From positions 1-64,000 of the forward strand of contig NZ_FUIE01000084.1 in assembly GCF_900163625.1 (NCBI RefSeq): a stretch of 64,000 nucleotides of DNA. The letters are read 5' to 3'. The notes below the pieces were generated by a model. The model did no database searches and was not told where the DNA came from. It was given only the letters and a program-made list of their open reading frames with translations. Origin of the DNA: Brevundimonas diminuta 3F5N (lineage in GTDB: Bacteria > Pseudomonadota > Alphaproteobacteria > Caulobacterales > Caulobacteraceae). A program made the translations under genes and the position numbers. This document shows positions 27,289 to 36,665 of this stretch, piece after piece; positions within the stretch are counted from its first letter, which is position 1, and the number at the start of each line of letters is the position of its first letter.

Positions 27289-28227
27289 ATGTCGCCCTTG
27301 GCCCCCTTCACCGTCGCCGCCCTGTATCGTTTCGCGCCTGTGGCCGATCCGGCGGCGCTGCGCCTGCATCTGCTGGATCTGTGCGGGACCGAGGTGCGCG
27401 GCACGCTTCTGGTGGCGCATGAGGGGATCAACGGCACCATCGCCGGGCCTGAGGGCGCCGTCGCCCGCGTGATCGACGGCGTGCGCGCCTTGCCGGGCTT
27501 TGAGCGGCTGGAGCTGAAGTATTCGACGGCGCAGGCCATGCCCTTTCACCGCATGAAGGTGCGGGTGAAGGCCGAGATCGTCACCATGGGCCAGCCCGAT
27601 ATCGACCCGGTCGAGGGCGTGGGGACCTATGTCTCGGCTCAGGACTGGAACGCCCTGATCGCCGATCCGGACACCGTCATCATCGACACCCGCAACGACT
27701 ATGAGGGCGAGATCGGCGCGTTTGCGGGCGCGATCCAGCCCAACACCCGCACCTTCCGCGAGTTCGCCGACTGGTTCAGGACCGAGGGCCGCGCCCTGCT
27801 GGACCGTCCGACGCCGCCCAAGGTCGCCATGTACTGCACCGGCGGCATCCGCTGCGAAAAGGCCACCGCCTTTCTGAAGGCCGAGGGGGTGCGCGACGTG
27901 CATCACCTTGAGGGCGGCATTCTGAAATATCTGGAGACGGTGCCGGAGCCGGAAAGCCTGTGGCGCGGCGAATGCTTCGTCTTCGATGAGCGGGTGGCCG
28001 TGGGGCACGGCCTGATCGAGGGCGACCATAGCCTGTGCCGGGCCTGCCGCATGCCGGTCAGCCCCGAGGGGCGTCGCTCGCCCCGCTATGTCGAGGGCGT
28101 GTCCTGCGACCGCTGCTGGGACGACCGCGATACGGCCCAGCGCGAGGGTTACGCTGAGCGGCAGAAGCAGATGGAGATCGCCCGAACCAGGGGTGTGGCG
28201 CATGTGGGGGCGACGCAGAAGGGTTAA
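27289..28227 (+). CDS. trhO: tRNA uridine-34 hydroxylase TrhO (rhodanese family)
   Basis: TrhO (YceA) makes 5-hydroxyuridine at the wobble position of certain tRNAs. The N-terminal acylphosphatase-like part (about 1-95) contains VAALYRFAP and [10 protein letters not shown]. The rhodanese domain holds the active-site Cys in [13 protein letters not shown] Cys-rich end (CRACRMP, CDRCWDD) may bind zinc. The ATG at 27289 fits the homologous N-terminus. A GTG at 27265 in the same frame has AGGAAGG upstream (27256-27262) and is a real alternative. The longest frame begins at 27118, overlapping no gene. Start uncertain by 8 codons; function confident. Confidence 0.9.
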   Translation: MSPLAPFTVAALYRFAPVADPAALRLHLLDLCGTEVRGTLLVAHEGINGTIAGPEGAVARVIDGVRALPGFERLELKYSTAQAMPFHRMKVRVKAEIVTMGQPDIDPVEGVGTYVSAQDWNALIADPDTVIIDTRNDYEGEIGAFAGAIQPNTRTFREFADWFRTEGRALLDRPTPPKVAMYCTGGIRCEKATAFLKAEGVRDVHHLEGGILKYLETVPEPESLWRGECFVFDERVAVGHGLIEGDHSLCRACRMPVSPEGRRSPRYVEGVSCDRCWDDRDTAQREGYAERQKQMEIARTRGVAHVGATQKG

Positions 28228-28249
28228 GAGGCGCTTCTCTCTCTTCTCC

Positions 28250-28384
28250 GCCGTCATCCTCGGGCTTGACCCGAGGATCCAGCCTTGCCTCAAGCTGTCG
28301 TCGTATCGTGGCGCGCATTGATCGATCCCACATCGGCTAACCGGCGCGGGTCTGGATCCTCGGGTCAAGCCCGAGGATGACGGC
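28250..28384. repeat. Pair of inverted REP-like palindromes
   Basis: A unit of about 33 bases (28250-28282) recurs in reverse orientation at 28352-28384, 69 bases apart. Each unit is itself a perfect hairpin, ATCCTCGGG-N5-CCCGAGGAT (28256-28278 and 28356-28378). The same unit is widespread between genes in alphaproteobacterial genomes. The pair lies between trhO and the acyl-CoA dehydrogenase gene, on the same strand, and could fold into one long hairpin in the trhO transcript. Confidence 0.85.
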
Positions 28385-28494
28385 ATGTGTGGCGGTGGGG
28401 GGGGCGTATGTGGCGACGGACCAGTTGGATAGGGTCGCGGGCGGCGCCTGCCCATGTCATCCTCCCGGCCTCGCTTCAGTCAGGAGGCTCGCCC

Positions 28495-30111
28495 ATGTCC
28501 GCCTTTCGTCCCGTCGAGCGTCTCGACACCCATGAGGTGGTCAATCAGGTTCCGCCGCTGGAGGACGTCGACCTGTTCGCCGGCGACAAGGCCCTGCATG
28601 ACGCCGTACGCCATTGGGGCGGGGCGGGGCATGTCGAGCGACTGACCGATCTGGGCCGTCGCTGCGGCTCGGCCGAGGTGATCGATTGGGGCGTTCAGGC
28701 CAATCGGGTGACGCCGGTGCTGGACACCCACGACCGCTATGGCCGGCGTATCGACGAGGTGACGTTTCATCCCGCCTATCATCAACTGATGGATCTGGGG
28801 CTGGGCGCAGGCTTCGCCGCCGGCGCCTGGGGCGGGACGCCGAACGGACACCTGCTTCATGCTGCGATCCTGTTTCTGACGGGACAGGCGGACTCGGGGA
28901 CCAGTTGCCCCATGACCATGACCTACGCCTCGGTCGCAGCGCTTCAGGCCGATCCGGCGGCGGGCGAGCCGTGGATCAGGGGCGTGCTGTCCGGCCGCTA
29001 CGACCCGGCCGTGCGCCCGGCGGAGGACAAGGCGGGCGTGACGCTGGGCATGGCCATGACCGAGAAGCAGGGCGCCTCGGACGTGCGCGCCAACACCACC
29101 CGCGCCGAGCCGGTCGGCGAGGACGGCTGGTATAGTCTGACCGGGCACAAGTGGTTCTGTTCGGCGCCGATGTGCGACGCCTTCCTGACGCTGGCCTATG
29201 CGCCGGGCGGGCTGACCTGCTTCATCCTGCCGCGTTGGCTGCCGGACGGGACGCGCAATGCGGGCTTCCGCGTCATGCGGCTGAAGGACAAGATGGGCGA
29301 CCGTTCCAACGCCTCGTCCGAGGTCGAGTATCATGGCGCCCTGGCCCAGCGGCTGGGTGAAGAGGGGCGGGGCGTCGCCACCATCATCCGCATGGTCCAG
29401 CACACGCGGCTGGACTGTGTGGTCGGCTCGGCGCTGCAGATGCGCGGGGCGCTGGCGCAGGCGGTGTGGCACGCCGCCCACCGCACCGTCTTCCAGAAGC
29501 GGCTGATCGACCAGCCGATGATGGCCGCCGTCCTGGCTGATCTGGCGGTCGAGAGCGAGGCGGCGACGGCGCTGTCGATGCGGCTGGCGGCGACCTTCGA
29601 CGCCGACGACGCCGTGGGCCGCCTGCTGACGCCGGTGGCCAAATACTGGGTCTGTAAGCGCGCGCCGGGCATGGTCTATGAGGCGATGGAGGCGCTGGGC
29701 GGCGCCGGATATGTCGAGACCGGGCCGATGCCGCGCCTGTTCCGCCAGTCGCCGCTGAACGCCATCTGGGAAGGCTCGGGCAATGTCATCGCGCTGGACG
29801 TGCTGCGCGCGGCGGGACGCGAGCCGGATGCGGTCGAGGCCCTGCGCGACTGGCTGGCGTCGCAGGCCGGGAAGTCCGCCGATTACGACCGCTTCATCGC
29901 CGGGTTGGACGTGGCGACGAACGAGGCGGGGGCGCGGCTTGCGGTCGAACGTCTGGCGCTGGCGGCCCAGGCGGCGGCCTTGCTGGAGATGGACAGCCCC
30001 TCGGCCGAGGCCTTCATCGCGCTTCGTCTGCGCCCGCGCGGCATGGCCTACGGGGCCTATGAGGCGCAGGTGGATCAACGGGCGGTGCTGGAACGGGCGA
30101 TGCCTGCCTGA
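28495..30111 (+). CDS. aidB: AidB-type acyl-CoA dehydrogenase family protein
   Basis: A 538-residue FAD protein of the acyl-CoA dehydrogenase superfamily, AidB branch. The N-terminus (THEVVNQVPPLEDVDLF; FHPAYHQLM) matches AidB, as do CPMTMTYA and EGSGNVIALDVLR near the end. E. coli AidB (541 residues) has weak isovaleryl-CoA dehydrogenase activity, binds DNA and is part of the adaptive response to alkylation. ATG at 28495 has CAGGAGG upstream; the longer frame to 28387 enters the repeat. No ada gene is near. Whether it protects DNA here or serves branched-chain acid breakdown cannot be decided. Confidence 0.9.
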   Translation: MSAFRPVERLDTHEVVNQVPPLEDVDLFAGDKALHDAVRHWGGAGHVERLTDLGRRCGSAEVIDWGVQANRVTPVLDTHDRYGRRIDEVTFHPAYHQLMDLGLGAGFAAGAWGGTPNGHLLHAAILFLTGQADSGTSCPMTMTYASVAALQADPAAGEPWIRGVLSGRYDPAVRPAEDKAGVTLGMAMTEKQGASDVRANTTRAEPVGEDGWYSLTGHKWFCSAPMCDAFLTLAYAPGGLTCFILPRWLPDGTRNAGFRVMRLKDKMGDRSNASSEVEYHGALAQRLGEEGRGVATIIRMVQHTRLDCVVGSALQMRGALAQAVWHAAHRTVFQKRLIDQPMMAAVLADLAVESEAATALSMRLAATFDADDAVGRLLTPVAKYWVCKRAPGMVYEAMEALGGAGYVETGPMPRLFRQSPLNAIWEGSGNVIALDVLRAAGREPDAVEALRDWLASQAGKSADYDRFIAGLDVATNEAGARLAVERLALAAQAAALLEMDSPSAEAFIALRLRPRGMAYGAYEAQVDQRAVLERAMPA

Positions 30112-30119
30112 GCGTCGAG

Positions 30120-30173
30120 AAAAAAGAGCGCCGGATAGGACGAAGGCCTCGCGGGGGCTCCGCGAGGCCTTCG
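30120..30173 (-). terminator. Terminator of first tRNA-Ala gene
   Basis: Perfect 14-base arms (30141-30154 and 30160-30173) with a 5-base loop lie directly after the tRNA CCA end on the minus strand. A run of six T on that strand follows at 30125-30120, about 15 bases beyond the stem. The hairpin could also stop the converging aidB transcript. Confidence 0.7.
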
Positions 30174-30174
30174 G

Positions 30175-30250
<76 letters not shown>

Positions 30251-30308
30251 AGGCCGTATCGGCTTGGTCATGTCGTCGACCGGATCAGACCGAGGCGTCT
30301 GGAAAGGA

Positions 30309-30341
30309 CGAAGGCCCCGCGGGCGTTCCGCGAGGCCTTCG
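30309..30341 (-). terminator. Hairpin after second tRNA-Ala gene
   Basis: Fourteen-base arms (30309-30322 and 30328-30341) directly follow the CCA end of the upstream tRNA copy. One position that is C-A on the plus strand is a U-G pair in the minus-strand RNA, so the stem is complete in the transcript. No T-run follows, so it may be a processing or duplicated element rather than a full terminator. Confidence 0.5.
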
Positions 30342-30342
30342 A

Positions 30343-30418
<76 letters not shown>

Positions 30419-30549
30419 GAACCTTTCGGTCGGTCCCGCCGGGGAGAGAATGTCGCCCCCCGGCGAGGCGCGGAAACTAGGTCAGGCCGTTTTGAAGATC
30501 AAGCGGGTCTGACACATTTTTTTCCGCTTATTTTTCCGAACCTTGACCC

Positions 30550-31011
30550 TTAGTCGTCGTCACGCGACGGCTTGGCCAGCTCTTCGTCGAGGTCATCGTC
30601 GTCTTCGTCTTCGATGAAGGGCACGGAATCATCGTCGTCGTCGTCCAGGACGTCGTCATCGTCGTCGCCGTCCGATGAACCCATGCCGGCGTCGTCCGCA
30701 CCCGGTTCGCCGTCGTCGTCGTCCGGCGTCAGGATCGGCTCGTGGCCTTCCTGATCGATTTCGGGGGTGGAGCCTTCGGCGTCCTCTTCGTCCTCGTCGG
30801 CGTCGGCGGACTTGTCGGCGACCTGATCTTCGGCCTCCTCGTCAGCGGCGTAGCCGGCGCCGCGACGCACGCGGCGGCTGCGGACGGCTTCTTCCATCGG
30901 ATCGAACTCGGTGTCGCACTTGGGGCAATGAGCCGGGCGACGGTTCAGATCGTAGAATTTGGCCTGGCAGTTCGGGCAGACCTGCTTTTGGCCCAGTTCG
31001 GGATTGGCCAC
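30550..31011 (-). CDS. FYDLN acid-domain protein (TIGR02300 family)
   Basis: A 153-residue alphaproteobacterial protein of unknown function. The first 40 residues carry a zinc-ribbon-like pair CPNC and CPKC around the signature AKFYDLNRRP. The rest is extremely acidic, with long Asp/Glu runs (about residues 60-150), and must be disordered. The acidic tract is encoded by repeated GAC/GAT, visible as GTC runs on the plus strand. The start has a GTG/ATG choice near 31011; ATG gives MANPELGQKQ, the family start. It is divergent from aroA, as commonly found in the Caulobacterales and their relatives. Confidence 0.9.
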   Translation of the reverse strand: MANPELGQKQVCPNCQAKFYDLNRRPAHCPKCDTEFDPMEEAVRSRRVRRGAGYAADEEAEDQVADKSADADEDEEDAEGSTPEIDQEGHEPILTPDDDDGEPGADDAGMGSSDGDDDDDVLDDDDDDSVPFIEDEDDDDLDEELAKPSRDDD

Positions 31012-31144
31012 GTGATTAGACCTTCGGCGGGTTTAAGGGAAAATTGGAAATCGGGCGGCTCCCTTGCCACCGGCGGGGGCCGCTGTCAAAAGCCTTCTTT
31101 TCCGCGCCTGCGCGGCTTTCCTGACATTCGGAGCCTGCATCAGG

Positions 31145-32482
31145 GTGAGCACTCCCCAGACCTTCACCGCGTCCGGCGTTTTCGACCTCGACTCCGGCCT
31201 TCGGGGCGTGGTTCGCGCGCCCGGCGACAAGTCGATGTCGCACCGGGCTCTGATCTTCGGCGGCATGGCCGAGGGCGTCACGGAAATCGAAGGCCTTCTG
31301 GAAGGCGACGACATCCTGGCCACCGGCCGCGCCATGCAGGCGCTGGGCGCCTCGGTCGAGCGGATCGGCGAGGGGCGCTGGCGGGTCGAGGGGCGCGGGC
31401 CGTTGCGCTCGCCCGCGACCGTCATCGACTGCGGCAACGCCGGGACGGGCGTGCGCCTGCTGATGGGCGCGGTCGCGGGCTATGATCTGACGGCGACGTT
31501 CGACGGCGACGCCTCCCTGCGCAAACGGCCGATGAAGCGCGTCACCGGGCCGCTGGCCGACATGGGCGCGCGCTTTGACTGGAACGCGGCCGAGGACCGG
31601 GTGCCTCTGACCCTGCACGGCGGCGGGCTGAAGGGCGTGACCTTCGTTCAGAGCGTGGCCTCGGCCCAGATCAAGTCGGCGATCCTGCTGGCCGGGCTGA
31701 ACGCGGCGGGCGAAACCGTCGTGGTCGAGCCGGAAAAGAGCCGCGACCACACCGAACGGATGCTGCGCGCCTTCGGTATTGAGATTGAGGTGAGCGAGGA
31801 GGGCGCCGGATGGCGCATCCGTCTGCCGGGCGGTCAGACGCTGAAGGGAACGCACGTCGCCGTGCCGGGCGATCCGTCCTCGGCGGCCTTCCCCCTGGCG
31901 GCGGCCCTGGTGGTTCCGGGCTCCGAGGTGACGGTCGAAGGGGTGATGCTCAATCCCCTGCGCACCGGCCTGTTCCAGACCTGGATCGACATGGGTGCGG
32001 ACCTGACCATCGCCAACCGCCGCATGGCCGGCGGCGAGGAGGTCGGCGACATCACCGCCCGTCATTCGGCGTTGAAGGGCATCGTGGTCCCGGAAGATCG
32101 CGCCGCCTCCATGATCGACGAATACCCGATCCTGGCCGTGACCGCCGCCTTTGCTGAGGGCGAGACCGTCATGCGCGGCATCGGTGAGATGCGCGTCAAG
32201 GAAAGCGACCGCATCGCCCTGATGGCGGCGGGCCTGACGGCCTGCGGCGTCCAGGTCGAGGAGGAGCTGGAGGGCTTCATCGTCACGGGAGGGCGCGTGA
32301 AGGGCGGCGCGACCGTCGACACCGCCCACGATCACCGCATCGCCATGAGCCATCTGGTGCTGGGTCTGGCCGCCGAACAGCCTGTCTCGGTCCGCGACCC
32401 CGAGATGATCGCCACCAGCTTCCCCGGGTTCGTCGAACTGATGAACGGACTGGGGGCGGACATTCAGACGAACCGTGACTGA
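31145..32482 (+). CDS. aroA: 3-phosphoshikimate 1-carboxyvinyltransferase (EPSP synthase)
   Basis: Sixth step of the shikimate pathway: joins phosphoenolpyruvate to shikimate-3-phosphate. The 445-residue protein has the [10 protein letters not shown] substrate motif, the NAGTG loop, [10 protein letters not shown] and RVKESDR. The sequence pattern (for instance [20 protein letters not shown]) is that of the class II enzymes such as CP4, but it has Gly in the NAGTG loop where CP4 has Ala. GTG at 31145 starts the protein in register with homologues; the frame continues upstream to 31064 without family resemblance. It overlaps the next gene by 8 bases. Confidence 0.95.
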   Translation: MSTPQTFTASGVFDLDSGLRGVVRAPGDKSMSHRALIFGGMAEGVTEIEGLLEGDDILATGRAMQALGASVERIGEGRWRVEGRGPLRSPATVIDCGNAGTGVRLLMGAVAGYDLTATFDGDASLRKRPMKRVTGPLADMGARFDWNAAEDRVPLTLHGGGLKGVTFVQSVASAQIKSAILLAGLNAAGETVVVEPEKSRDHTERMLRAFGIEIEVSEEGAGWRIRLPGGQTLKGTHVAVPGDPSSAAFPLAAALVVPGSEVTVEGVMLNPLRTGLFQTWIDMGADLTIANRRMAGGEEVGDITARHSALKGIVVPEDRAASMIDEYPILAVTAAFAEGETVMRGIGEMRVKESDRIALMAAGLTACGVQVEEELEGFIVTGGRVKGGATVDTAHDHRIAMSHLVLGLAAEQPVSVRDPEMIATSFPGFVELMNGLGADIQTNRD

Positions 32483-32765
32483 AATCGCCCGGAAGTCAGG
32501 CTTCTGGTCCGGCGTCCAGTTGATGCTCATCGCCGTCTTCGTCGGCTGGTGCAGCTATAAGGGCGGGTCGGAGATTTGGCGTGCGCTTGAGACGGGGCTG
32601 CTGCGCCACGGCAAGGGGCCGGACGTGGCGCTCAGCGACAGGCCGCTTGTCTTCTGGGCGTTGAACGGCTTCTACGGGCTCTCGGTTCTGGCGGGCGGCG
32701 GTTTCGCTGTCTTCTGCCTGGCGTTGGCCTTTCAGGAAATGCGGAAGCGGGGCGCGCGGCGATGA
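32475..32765 (+). CDS. Small two-helix membrane protein between aroA and cmk
   Basis: A 96-residue protein of no recognised family. It has a first membrane helix at about 12-28 ([15 protein letters not shown]) and a second at about 58-84 ([21 protein letters not shown]), with a basic tail KRGARR. It starts at GTG 32475 inside the end of aroA and overlaps the next small gene by 4 bases. Tight coupling supports that it is real. Function unknown. Confidence 0.65.
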   Translation: MTEIARKSGFWSGVQLMLIAVFVGWCSYKGGSEIWRALETGLLRHGKGPDVALSDRPLVFWALNGFYGLSVLAGGGFAVFCLALAFQEMRKRGARR

Positions 32766-33052
32766 CAGTGCGGCCTTCTCTCCCGCGGCATGTCGTGTTC
32801 AAGGCGTTCGGCGCTGGTCTGCTGGTTCTGGCCGCGAGCTTCCTGTTGTTCGCGCTCGGCTTTTTCGCCGAAGGCATGCTGGATCTCGCCGACGGCCGCA
32901 TGGACGGCCACGCCGCCCTGAACCTGTCGGAGGTGGTTGCGACCCATCTGTTCTGGCGCCGTATAGGAATCATGCTGGCGTCGAGCGCGGTTCTGCTGGT
33001 TTTCGGGCTCGGATGCTTCTGGGTCGCTTGCGTCCTGAAGCCGAAGCCGTGA
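32762..33052 (+). CDS. Second small two-helix membrane protein
   Basis: A 96-residue protein with helices at about 14-36 and 70-92, a basic N-terminus ([12 protein letters not shown]) and C-terminus KPKP. It overlaps the preceding gene by 4 bases and lies 39 bases before cmk. The two adjacent genes have the same length and topology but no obvious sequence identity. They may encode partners of a small membrane complex; this is only a guess from layout. Confidence 0.65.
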   Translation: MTVRPSLPRHVVFKAFGAGLLVLAASFLLFALGFFAEGMLDLADGRMDGHAALNLSEVVATHLFWRRIGIMLASSAVLLVFGLGCFWVACVLKPKP

Positions 33053-33091
33053 GAAGCACGGGGCGCGGCAGCGCTGTGAAGGAATCCTGAT

Positions 33092-33742
33092 TTGAACAAG
33101 AACCTGGTCATCGCCGTCGACGGCCCCGCCGCGTCCGGCAAGGGCACCATCGCCGCGCGCCTGGCCGCTCACTACGGCCTGCCGTATCTGGACACCGGCC
33201 TGCTGTATCGCGCCGTGGGGCTGGCGGTGCTGGATGCGGGCGGCGACCTGGGCGACGCGGAAGCAGCGGCCGAGGCGGCGCGGGCGCTGGATCTGGCTGC
33301 TCTGAGCGATGACCCGCGTCTGACCGATCGCGGCGCGGGCGAGGCGGCCAGTCGCGTCGCCAGCCATCCGGGCGTGCGCGCGGCGCTGTTGAAGCTGCAG
33401 CAGGACTTCGCCGCCCAGGCGGGCGGGGCGGTGCTGGACGGACGCGACATCGGCACGGTGATCGCGCCGGACGCCCCGGCCAAGCTCTATATCGCCGCCA
33501 GCCCCGAAGTGCGCGCCGAGCGCCGCTGGAAGCAGCTGACCGCGCGCGGCGAGGTCATCGCCTTCGAGGACATGCTGGAGGATATCCGTCGCCGCGACGC
33601 TCGCGACGCCGGTCGTGACGACGCCCCGATGGTGCAGGCGGACGACGCCGTCTTGCTGGATACGACCGATCTGGGTATAGAGGCCGCCTTCGATGCGGCC
33701 CGCCGTATCGTCGAGGCGGCGCGAGCCAGGGCCGGGATCTGA
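33092..33742 (+). CDS. cmk: Cytidylate kinase
   Basis: Phosphorylates CMP and dCMP with ATP for nucleotide synthesis. The 216 residues carry the P-loop AVDGPAASGKGT (about 8-19) and the LID/NMP motifs DGRDIGTVI and RRDARDAGR. The start codon is TTG at 33092 with AAGGA 8 bases upstream. The gene precedes rpsA and ihfB, the conserved cmk-rpsA-ihfB order. Confidence 0.95.
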   Translation: MNKNLVIAVDGPAASGKGTIAARLAAHYGLPYLDTGLLYRAVGLAVLDAGGDLGDAEAAAEAARALDLAALSDDPRLTDRGAGEAASRVASHPGVRAALLKLQQDFAAQAGGAVLDGRDIGTVIAPDAPAKLYIAASPEVRAERRWKQLTARGEVIAFEDMLEDIRRRDARDAGRDDAPMVQADDAVLLDTTDLGIEAAFDAARRIVEAARARAGI

Positions 33743-33925
33743 TCCCGCCGGGCGAATCCAACGCTCCGATCTCCTCGACGGCCGCGGGCGTTCTGGCTTT
33801 TACGTATGTGCGCTTTCCCGCGCGCCTGGCCTCGTCTCGTGACGACCTGACTTCCTCTTCTTCACCCTTTCGCGCGCGTCCGCTCGGCCGTGCGCGTTCC
33901 CTTTTCATCAACCCCAAGAGTTTCC

Positions 33926-35623
33926 ATGACTGAAACCCTCAACCCCACCCGCGACGATTTCGCCGCCCTGCTCGACGAACAGCTGCAAGGCCGCGACCTC
34001 GGCGAAGGCCAGGTCGTTCACGGCCGCGTCGTCGGCATTGAAAAAGACATCGTCATCATCGACGTCGGTCTGAAGACCGAAGGCCGCATCGCCATGCGCG
34101 AGTTCGGTCAGGGCGAAGGCGCTGTCCTGCCCAAGGTCGGCGACAACGTCGAAGTCTACCTGGAGCGCGTCGAGAACGCCCTGGGCGAAGCCGTCATCAG
34201 CCGCGACAAGGCTCGCCGCGAAGAAGCCTGGACCCGTCTGGAAGCCGTGTTCGCCGAAGGCCACCCGGTCAACGGCGCCATCGTCGGTCGCGTCAAGGGC
34301 GGCTTCACCGTCGACCTGGGCGGCGCCTCGGCCTTCCTGCCCGGCTCGCAAGTCGACATCCGCCCGGTGCGCGACGTCGGCCCGCTGATGGGCAAGGAAC
34401 AGCCCTTCGCCATCCTGAAGATGGACCGTCCGCGCGGCAACATCGTCGTCTCGCGTCGCGCCATCCTGGAAGAAGCCCGCGCCGAACAGCGCACGGAGCT
34501 GGTCGGCCAGCTGCAAGAGGGTGAAGTCCGCGAAGGCGTCGTCAAGAACATCACCGACTACGGCGCGTTCGTCGACCTGGGCGGCATCGATGGCCTGCTG
34601 CACGTCACGGACATGTCGTGGAAGCGCGTGTCGCATCCGTCGCAAGTCCTGGCCGTCGGCGACACCGTCAAGGTCCAGATCGTCAAGATCAACCCGGACA
34701 CCCAGCGCATCAGCCTCGGCATGAAGCAGCTGCAGTCGGATCCGTGGGACGGCGTCGAAGCCAAATACCCGGTCAACGCCAAGTACACCGGCCGCGTCAC
34801 CAACATCACCGACTACGGTGCGTTTGTTGAGCTGGAAGCCGGCGTCGAAGGCCTGGTCCACGTTTCGGAAATGTCCTGGACCAAGAAGAACGTCCACCCG
34901 GGCAAGATCGTCTCCACCTCGCAGGAAGTGGACGTCATCGTCCTGGACGTCGACAGCGCCAAGCGTCGTATCTCGCTGGGCCTGAAGCAGGCTCAGAACA
35001 ACCCGTGGGAGGCCTTCCTGGAGGCTCACCCGGTCGGTTCGACCGTCGAAGGCGAAGTCAAGAACGCCACCGAGTTCGGCCTGTTCGTCGGCCTGGACAA
35101 CGACATCGACGGCATGGTCCACCTGTCGGACCTGGACTGGAACGTGTCGGGCGAAGAAGCCATCCAGCGTTACCGCAAGGGTGAGACGATCAAGGCCAAG
35201 GTCCTGGACGTCGACATCGAGAAGGAACGCGTCTCCCTGGGCGTCAAGCAGCTTGGCGGCGACCCGATGGAAGGCGACACCTACAAGCGTGGTCAACAGA
35301 TCACCGTCACCGTTTCGTCGATCGAAACCGGCGGCATCGAGGTGAAGTTCGGTGAAGACGACGCGCCGGTCACGGCCTTCGTCCGCAAGTCGGACCTGTC
35401 GCGCGACCGCAACGAGCAGCGCACCGAGCGCTTCGCCGTGGGCGACCGCGTCGACGCCATGATCACGGCCGTCGACAAGGCCACGCGCCGCGTCTCGATC
35501 TCGATCAAGGCTCTCGAGATGAAGGACGAACAGGAAGCCATCGAACAGTTCGGGTCGTCTGACTCGGGCGCCTCGCTGGGCGACATCCTGGGCGCCGCGC
35601 TGAAGAACGCGTCGAAGGAATAG
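33926..35623 (+). CDS. rpsA: 30S ribosomal protein S1
   Basis: Helps the small ribosomal subunit bind mRNA. The 565 residues contain six S1 RNA-binding repeats of about 70-85 residues each; repeats 3 and 4 are the most alike (ITDYGAFVDLGG..GLLHVTDMSW and ITDYGAFVELEA..GLVHVSEMSW). ATG at 33926 fits homologues (MTETLNPTRDDF); an in-frame ATG 12 codons upstream does not. The codon choice is strongly biased (for example CTG, GTC, AAG), as expected of a highly expressed gene. The 183-base leader at 33743-33925 contains pyrimidine-rich tracts; S1 is known to control its own translation in E. coli, and I cannot tell whether that occurs here. Confidence 0.97.
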   Translation: MTETLNPTRDDFAALLDEQLQGRDLGEGQVVHGRVVGIEKDIVIIDVGLKTEGRIAMREFGQGEGAVLPKVGDNVEVYLERVENALGEAVISRDKARREEAWTRLEAVFAEGHPVNGAIVGRVKGGFTVDLGGASAFLPGSQVDIRPVRDVGPLMGKEQPFAILKMDRPRGNIVVSRRAILEEARAEQRTELVGQLQEGEVREGVVKNITDYGAFVDLGGIDGLLHVTDMSWKRVSHPSQVLAVGDTVKVQIVKINPDTQRISLGMKQLQSDPWDGVEAKYPVNAKYTGRVTNITDYGAFVELEAGVEGLVHVSEMSWTKKNVHPGKIVSTSQEVDVIVLDVDSAKRRISLGLKQAQNNPWEAFLEAHPVGSTVEGEVKNATEFGLFVGLDNDIDGMVHLSDLDWNVSGEEAIQRYRKGETIKAKVLDVDIEKERVSLGVKQLGGDPMEGDTYKRGQQITVTVSSIETGGIEVKFGEDDAPVTAFVRKSDLSRDRNEQRTERFAVGDRVDAMITAVDKATRRVSISIKALEMKDEQEAIEQFGSSDSGASLGDILGAALKNASKE

Positions 35624-35648
35624 GTTTCTCCGTCTAACGGGAAACCAG

Positions 35649-35679
35649 GGGCGGCCGGAGCGATCCGGCCGCCCTTTTT
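35649..35679 (+). terminator. Rho-independent terminator of rpsA
   Basis: Perfect 10-base arms (35649-35658 and 35665-35674) with a 6-base loop, followed by five T. It lies 26 bases past the rpsA stop codon. Confidence 0.92.
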
Positions 35680-35900
35680 CTTTGTGCGGCGCATCCGTGG
35701 GCGGCGCTCGGCCCGAGCCGTTCTGGGAATCGATCGCAGCGCAGGTCGGCTTTTTCTCTCACCGCGAGCCCCTTGCGCGGCGAAACCTGTCCGCGTCGAA
35801 AGCAAGAAACCTTCACGACGATACGTTTTGTCTCTTTCTTCCTGTGGCGACAGACGGTTAGGGTGTCGTCCCGGACGGTGAAGCCAAGGCGGGGGCCTGA

Positions 35901-36191
35901 ATGATCAAGTCTGAACTGATCGAGAAACTGGCGGCTGAGAACCTGCATCTCACCCATGCTGAGGTGGAGCGGGTCGTGAACGTGATCCTGGGCTGTATGA
36001 CAGAGACCCTGTCGGACGGCGGACGGGTCGAGCTTCGCGGTTTCGGCGCCTTCTCTGTACGTAGCCGCCCGGCGCGGACGGGACGCAATCCCCGCACCGG
36101 CGAGACGGTTGAAGTCCCGGCCAAGGCCGTGCCCTTTTTCAAGAGCGGCAAGGAACTGCGCGAGCGTTTGAACGCTTCCGGCGACGCCTGA
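35901..36191 (+). CDS. ihfB: Integration host factor subunit beta
   Basis: DNA-bending protein that pairs with IHF alpha. The 96 residues have the family start [11 protein letters not shown], the DNA-contact arm [14 protein letters not shown] and the C-terminal helix GKELRERLN. The arm contains the Pro that intercalates in DNA. The gap from 35680 to 35900 separates it from the rpsA terminator and must contain its own promoter; I see no other feature there. Confidence 0.96.
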   Translation: MIKSELIEKLAAENLHLTHAEVERVVNVILGCMTETLSDGGRVELRGFGAFSVRSRPARTGRNPRTGETVEVPAKAVPFFKSGKELRERLNASGDA

Positions 36192-36218
36192 CCTCTAATC
36201 GAAAGACTGAAAGATCCC

Positions 36219-36629
36219 ATGAGCCTGCTGACCGAGTTTCGGGAATTCGCCGCGCGCGGCAACGTCGTCGACCTGGCGGTCGGCGTCATCATCGGCGCTT
36301 CGTTCGGCAAGATCGTCACCAGCCTGGTGGATCAGGTGGTGATGCCGCCGATCGGCCTGCTGCTGGGCAAGGTCGATTTCTCCAAGCTGGAATGGGTCCT
36401 GGTGCCCGAAAATCCGGCGACCGAGGCGGTCGAGAAGGTGGCCATCCAGTACGGCGCCTTCATCAACACCCTGATCCAGTTCCTGATCGTGGCCTTCGTG
36501 GTCTTCCTGGCGGTCAAGGCGATCAACAAGATGCGCCGCGAGCAACCGGCCGAGCCGGAAGCCGCCGGCCCGACGCCGACCGAAGCCCTGCTGGCTGAAA
36601 TCCGCGATGAACTGAAGGCGCGTCCCTAA
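36219..36629 (+). CDS. mscL: Large-conductance mechanosensitive channel
   Basis: Inner-membrane channel that opens under osmotic shock. The 136 residues include the N-terminal helix LLTEFREFAARGN, the pore helix DLAVGVIIGASFGKIV and a second membrane helix near 80-103 (TLIQFLIVAFVVFLAVKAI), then the cytoplasmic helix. Length agrees with MscL (about 136-145). It lies 27 bases after ihfB. Confidence 0.96.
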   Translation: MSLLTEFREFAARGNVVDLAVGVIIGASFGKIVTSLVDQVVMPPIGLLLGKVDFSKLEWVLVPENPATEAVEKVAIQYGAFINTLIQFLIVAFVVFLAVKAINKMRREQPAEPEAAGPTPTEALLAEIRDELKARP

Positions 36630-36641
36630 GGGGACTTCGCT

Positions 36642-36665
36642 GCGAGGGCCGTGTCAGGCCCTCGC
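36642..36665. terminator. Hairpin between convergent mscL and GNAT-like gene
   Basis: Nine-base perfect arms GCGAGGGCC (36642-36650) and GGCCCTCGC (36657-36665). It spans the stop codon of the minus-strand gene. It probably ends mscL transcripts, but neither side has a long T-run. Confidence 0.5.

Noticed and set aside
31016..32530. 504-residue antisense frame over aroA
   Set aside because: AroA motifs are continuous on the plus strand; the antisense translation shows no family pattern.
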